Below, piece by piece: positions 61,889 through 64,000 of a stretch of DNA of 64,000 nt. The DNA comes from Siphonodentalium dalli. Taxonomy: Eukaryota > Mollusca > Scaphopoda > Gadilida > Siphonodentaliidae. The stretch spans positions 51,269,949 through 51,333,948 of the forward strand of contig CP136065.1 of assembly GCA_032622095.1 (NCBI GenBank), given 5' to 3'. The notes beneath the pieces were generated by a model. That model was given only the letters and a program-made list of their open reading frames with translations, ran no database searches and was not told the origin of the DNA. The translations under genes were made by a program, and so were the position numbers. Positions within the stretch are counted from its first letter, which is position 1. Every line of letters begins with the position of its first letter.

Positions 61889-63559
61889 GTGATTGTCTTT
61901 TTTCTTTGATAACTTCCCGACTCAATCAGTCCATGAGACACTATCAAAGCTGTCACTGTCAGTGTCAGCTCTCTGTCACATCATAAATTCAACTATTATA
62001 GTTTTAGGGTGCCATACCTTGCCAAATTTTCAACTGCATGTCAATTAGGGAAGTGCTAATCTGCTGCTTTTTCATAAATAAACATTGTGTTATTCTGGCC
62101 TGGCCCTTTTATTTCGTTGACTGTCACAAAAGTCTATAGTATATTAATTAGTTCATAGTTGCTTGCTAGTTTTAGCTCAGTTAGACTTTAACAGATCTAG
62201 CAACCAACTACTGAACTAGATGAAGAATAATGCAACACAATGCTCTGACTGAGTCAGTTACTCAGTACAGTGGAATAGTTTAGTTATCCGTATTATTTTG
62301 TTTACGTCCCTTTGTTCACATTTGCCTGGTTTGGACAGTAGGCCTATGTACTTACAGCACACCCATAATCTTTATCACTTCAGCAAAGACAATGCCATAG
62401 AAGAAGCAAATGTAGAATAATGTGAAATTCTAAAGCAATTCAGTAGGAAAAAATGCCAATTTTAAGCCAAATTAAGGGCTGTCAATATCATCAGACATTT
62501 TAATCTAAGCATCACAAGTATTATATTAGCACTGAGAGTGAGATAATAAGGCTGATGGGGTCACTCTCACCAAAAAAAGTGCTGAAGGGTACACAGGATT
62601 TTCAAAATGTGCTGAAGGGTACACAGGTGTGAAATGTCATTCTAGAGGACATTCAGTCTTCGTATCTGCCATGATTTCTGTTAGAGAATAATTGTTTACG
62701 TTCCAATGAATATTAAAATGTACTGAAAACAAAATGCTAATGGCGCCAGACTTTCATAAACACAATTTAAGTAATGGTGTTCGTGCCGATCACAAACCCT
62801 GTGTACCCTTCAGCACTTTGTTTGGTGAGAGTGCAGACCCCTTCAGCGATAATGATATATCTGAATGGATTTGATTGGTTTGTTCACGATAGTTTACACT
62901 TTACAATTATCAGAGTATGATTCAAATTTTTTTTTTTAGATTATTTAATGACAATGATATATATCTATACAATTTATACAAAGTTGACAAATGTATACAT
63001 ATTGAAAAAGCAATGTAAATAATATTAGATTGAAAAGCGGTCGACATTAACATATCTCTGTGAGCTCACTATCTAAATGTGTATTTATAATCAAAAAAAG
63101 ATTTAACCAATAAGGTTTTAATATGGTTAGTCGGTGGTATTAATATTAATTGCCCTTCACTGCTGTCGCATCCCAGAAAATGTTTAACTTTGTGCTGTGC
63201 AGATGGAGTTAGTTTTTTGTCAGAATTATTATATGCCTCTCTAAAATTAGTGCATTGTTAAGTCTCAAAACATGAGATAAATATATTGCACATGGTTAAA
63301 TGAATCAACTGCGTTGAGTGAAGATGCATTATTTGTGTATTATCATTGGTAAATTTTGCATATTTGCGTGATTTCTCATCAAAAGTGATTTGAAAAATTA
63401 ATATTATATTCTGTCTTATATTCCAGGCCAAATCATGCAGGTGTTACACCTGTCGTCAGCACGCTTTCCGACTTCATGCTTGTCTCTATTGTATATACTT
63501 CGGGTGCTATGGTGCTAAACATATCCATGAACATGCTCAACAAAACGACCATAATTTGG
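61769..63559 (+). CDS. USP22: USP22-type deubiquitinase, 5' part of gene
   Basis: Exons 61769-61888 and 63427-63559 join in phase 0 to 84 residues and run off into an intron (phase 1 donor at 63560). The pattern CSHL...FK...AEDRRRK|AKSC.C..C...RLH.CLYC..FGC...KHIHEHA....HNL is that of the N-terminal ZnF-UBP of USP22/USP27X/USP51 (human USP22: AKSCICHVCG, RLHSCLYCVFFGC, KHIHEHAKAKRHNL). Zinc ligands start with C6/H8, then C44, C49, C59, C62, with H72/H76/H82 following. Known role: catalytic subunit of the SAGA deubiquitinating module acting on H2B-Ub in the nucleus; the zinc finger docks it to SGF11/ATXN7L3. The peptidase domain lies beyond the window. A single invertebrate orthologue is expected for the three vertebrate paralogues. 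Confidence 0.92.
62550..62847. mobile_element. TIR MITE in USP22 intron 1
   Basis: GGCTGATGGGGTCACTCTCA and, inverted, GCTGAAGGGGTCTGCACTCT, both followed by CACCAAA, then AAGTGCTGAAGGGTACACAG. Flanks GATAATAA and GATAATGA match at 7 of 8 bases, suggesting an aged hAT duplication. Confidence 0.7.
62860..63426. other. USP22 intron 1, remaining part
   Basis: AT-rich; ends in the acceptor TTCTGTCTTATATTCCAG. No element recognised. Confidence 0.4.
63427..63559 (+). CDS. USP22: USP22 exon 2 (ZnF-UBP core)
   Basis: Acceptor ATATTCCAG, donor TTGG|GTGAGT. Encodes AKSCRCYTCRQHAFRLHACL, YCIYFGCYGAKHIHEHAQQN and DHNL. Phase 1 end would make Ala or Gly next, fitting the HNLA of vertebrate USP22. Confidence 0.95.
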
Positions 63560-63664
63560 GTGAGTATCATGAGCTACACACACAGTGCATGTATATCTAA
63601 AATTTTTTAGAGATAAGATCATAAGAGTGTCTCATGTAAATCTTTGCTGATGCAGCTGGTTAAA

Positions 63665-64000
63665 CATCATTGTCCCCCGAAAAATTTATTTTCGGGGGAC
63701 TATAGAAACGGGGTCGTGCCGTCCGTCCGTTCATCCGTTGCTTCGTCCGTCCGTCACACTTTTGAGTACCTTCATGGTGTAATCATCTCCTCCTACAGAT
63801 TTCATCCCAGATATTTGAAACTTCAGAATATTGTTGCCCATATATTGAAGATGTGCAACATGTATATAGATGACAGAAAAATTATTTTTTTACAAAGTTA
63901 TTAACCCTTTTCGACTTAGAAAATTTCAACATTTTTTATAATTTTCAGTATGAGGGTACCTTCATGGTGTAATCAACTCCTCCCACAGTTTTCATCCTAG
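63665..64000 (-). mobile_element. Pearl/HINE-like element type D, cut by window end
   Basis: Terminal hairpin 63672-63700 (GTCCCCCGAAAA/TTTTCGGGGGAC), CTATAGAAACGG and CCGTCCGTCCG, then modules with TGGTGTAATCATCTCCTCC (63776) and TGGTGTAATCAACTCCTCC (63966), about 190 bp apart. Lies in USP22 intron 2. Confidence 0.65.

Noticed and set aside
61660-61956. 98-residue - strand frame over USP22 exon 1
   Set aside because: It is the antisense shadow of the true exon on the + strand, which carries the ZnF-UBP pattern, splice donor and upstream stop.
1-64000. tRNA, rRNA or snRNA genes
   Set aside because: I looked for tRNA B-box-like GGTTCGAATCC and rRNA-like blocks and saw nothing convincing by eye.

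Overview
This window is nuclear DNA from an animal, almost certainly a marine invertebrate bilaterian. The evidence is three spliced genes with GT-AG introns and strongly vertebrate-like proteins, set in about 60 kb of AT-rich, intensely repetitive DNA. The repeats (hAT, piggyBac-like TTAA, PIF/Harbinger-like, mariner-like, Helitron-like and 'pearl'-type modular elements) fit molluscs, hemichordates, echinoderms and similar taxa. I cannot name the species. There is no bacterial gene organisation and no operon, CRISPR array, rRNA or tRNA that I can support.

Genes. (1) TMEM11 (mitochondrial membrane/cristae protein), + strand, last coding exon 17544-18048. (2) DHRS7B (peroxisomal/ER acyl-DHAP reductase, SDR family), - strand, six coding exons from 56064 down to 40624; they join in frame to a 304-residue protein with all catalytic residues. 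(3) A USP22-type SAGA deubiquitinase, + strand, of which the first two coding exons (61769-61888 and 63427-63559) lie in the window and encode the start of the N-terminal ZnF-UBP domain. TMEM11 and DHRS7B converge; DHRS7B and USP22 diverge. From memory, human 17p11.2 has the same three genes in the same order and relative orientation, so this looks like deeply conserved microsynteny.

Layout. 0-2 kb: decayed non-LTR reverse transcriptase. 2-10 kb: hairpins, terminal-inverted-repeat (TIR) elements and modular repeats with (GTCC)n tracts. 10.4-15.6 kb: a possible hAT frame holding a BED-finger remnant and a 3.8-kb foldback-like palindrome. 17.5-18.0 kb: TMEM11, with a TTAA-flanked element 14 bp after its stop. 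18.6-30.1 kb: palindromic MITEs and modular repeats. 30.6-35.9 kb: GC-rich head-to-tail concatemer of ten Helitron-like units with 122-bp internal repeats, each carrying an NRF1-like palindrome. 36-40 kb: hAT MITEs. 40.6-56.1 kb: DHRS7B, its introns filled with elements, including a hAT element with perfect 8-bp target duplications. 56-61.7 kb: intergenic PIF-like MITE cluster, one copy split by a nested hAT. 61.7-64 kb: USP22 5' end and a further modular repeat.

The three genes do not form one pathway (cristae/mitophagy, ether-lipid synthesis, chromatin deubiquitination). What links them is conserved neighbourhood. Most of the novelty is in the mobile-element architecture. Comparisons with human proteins and named families are from memory; no search was run.
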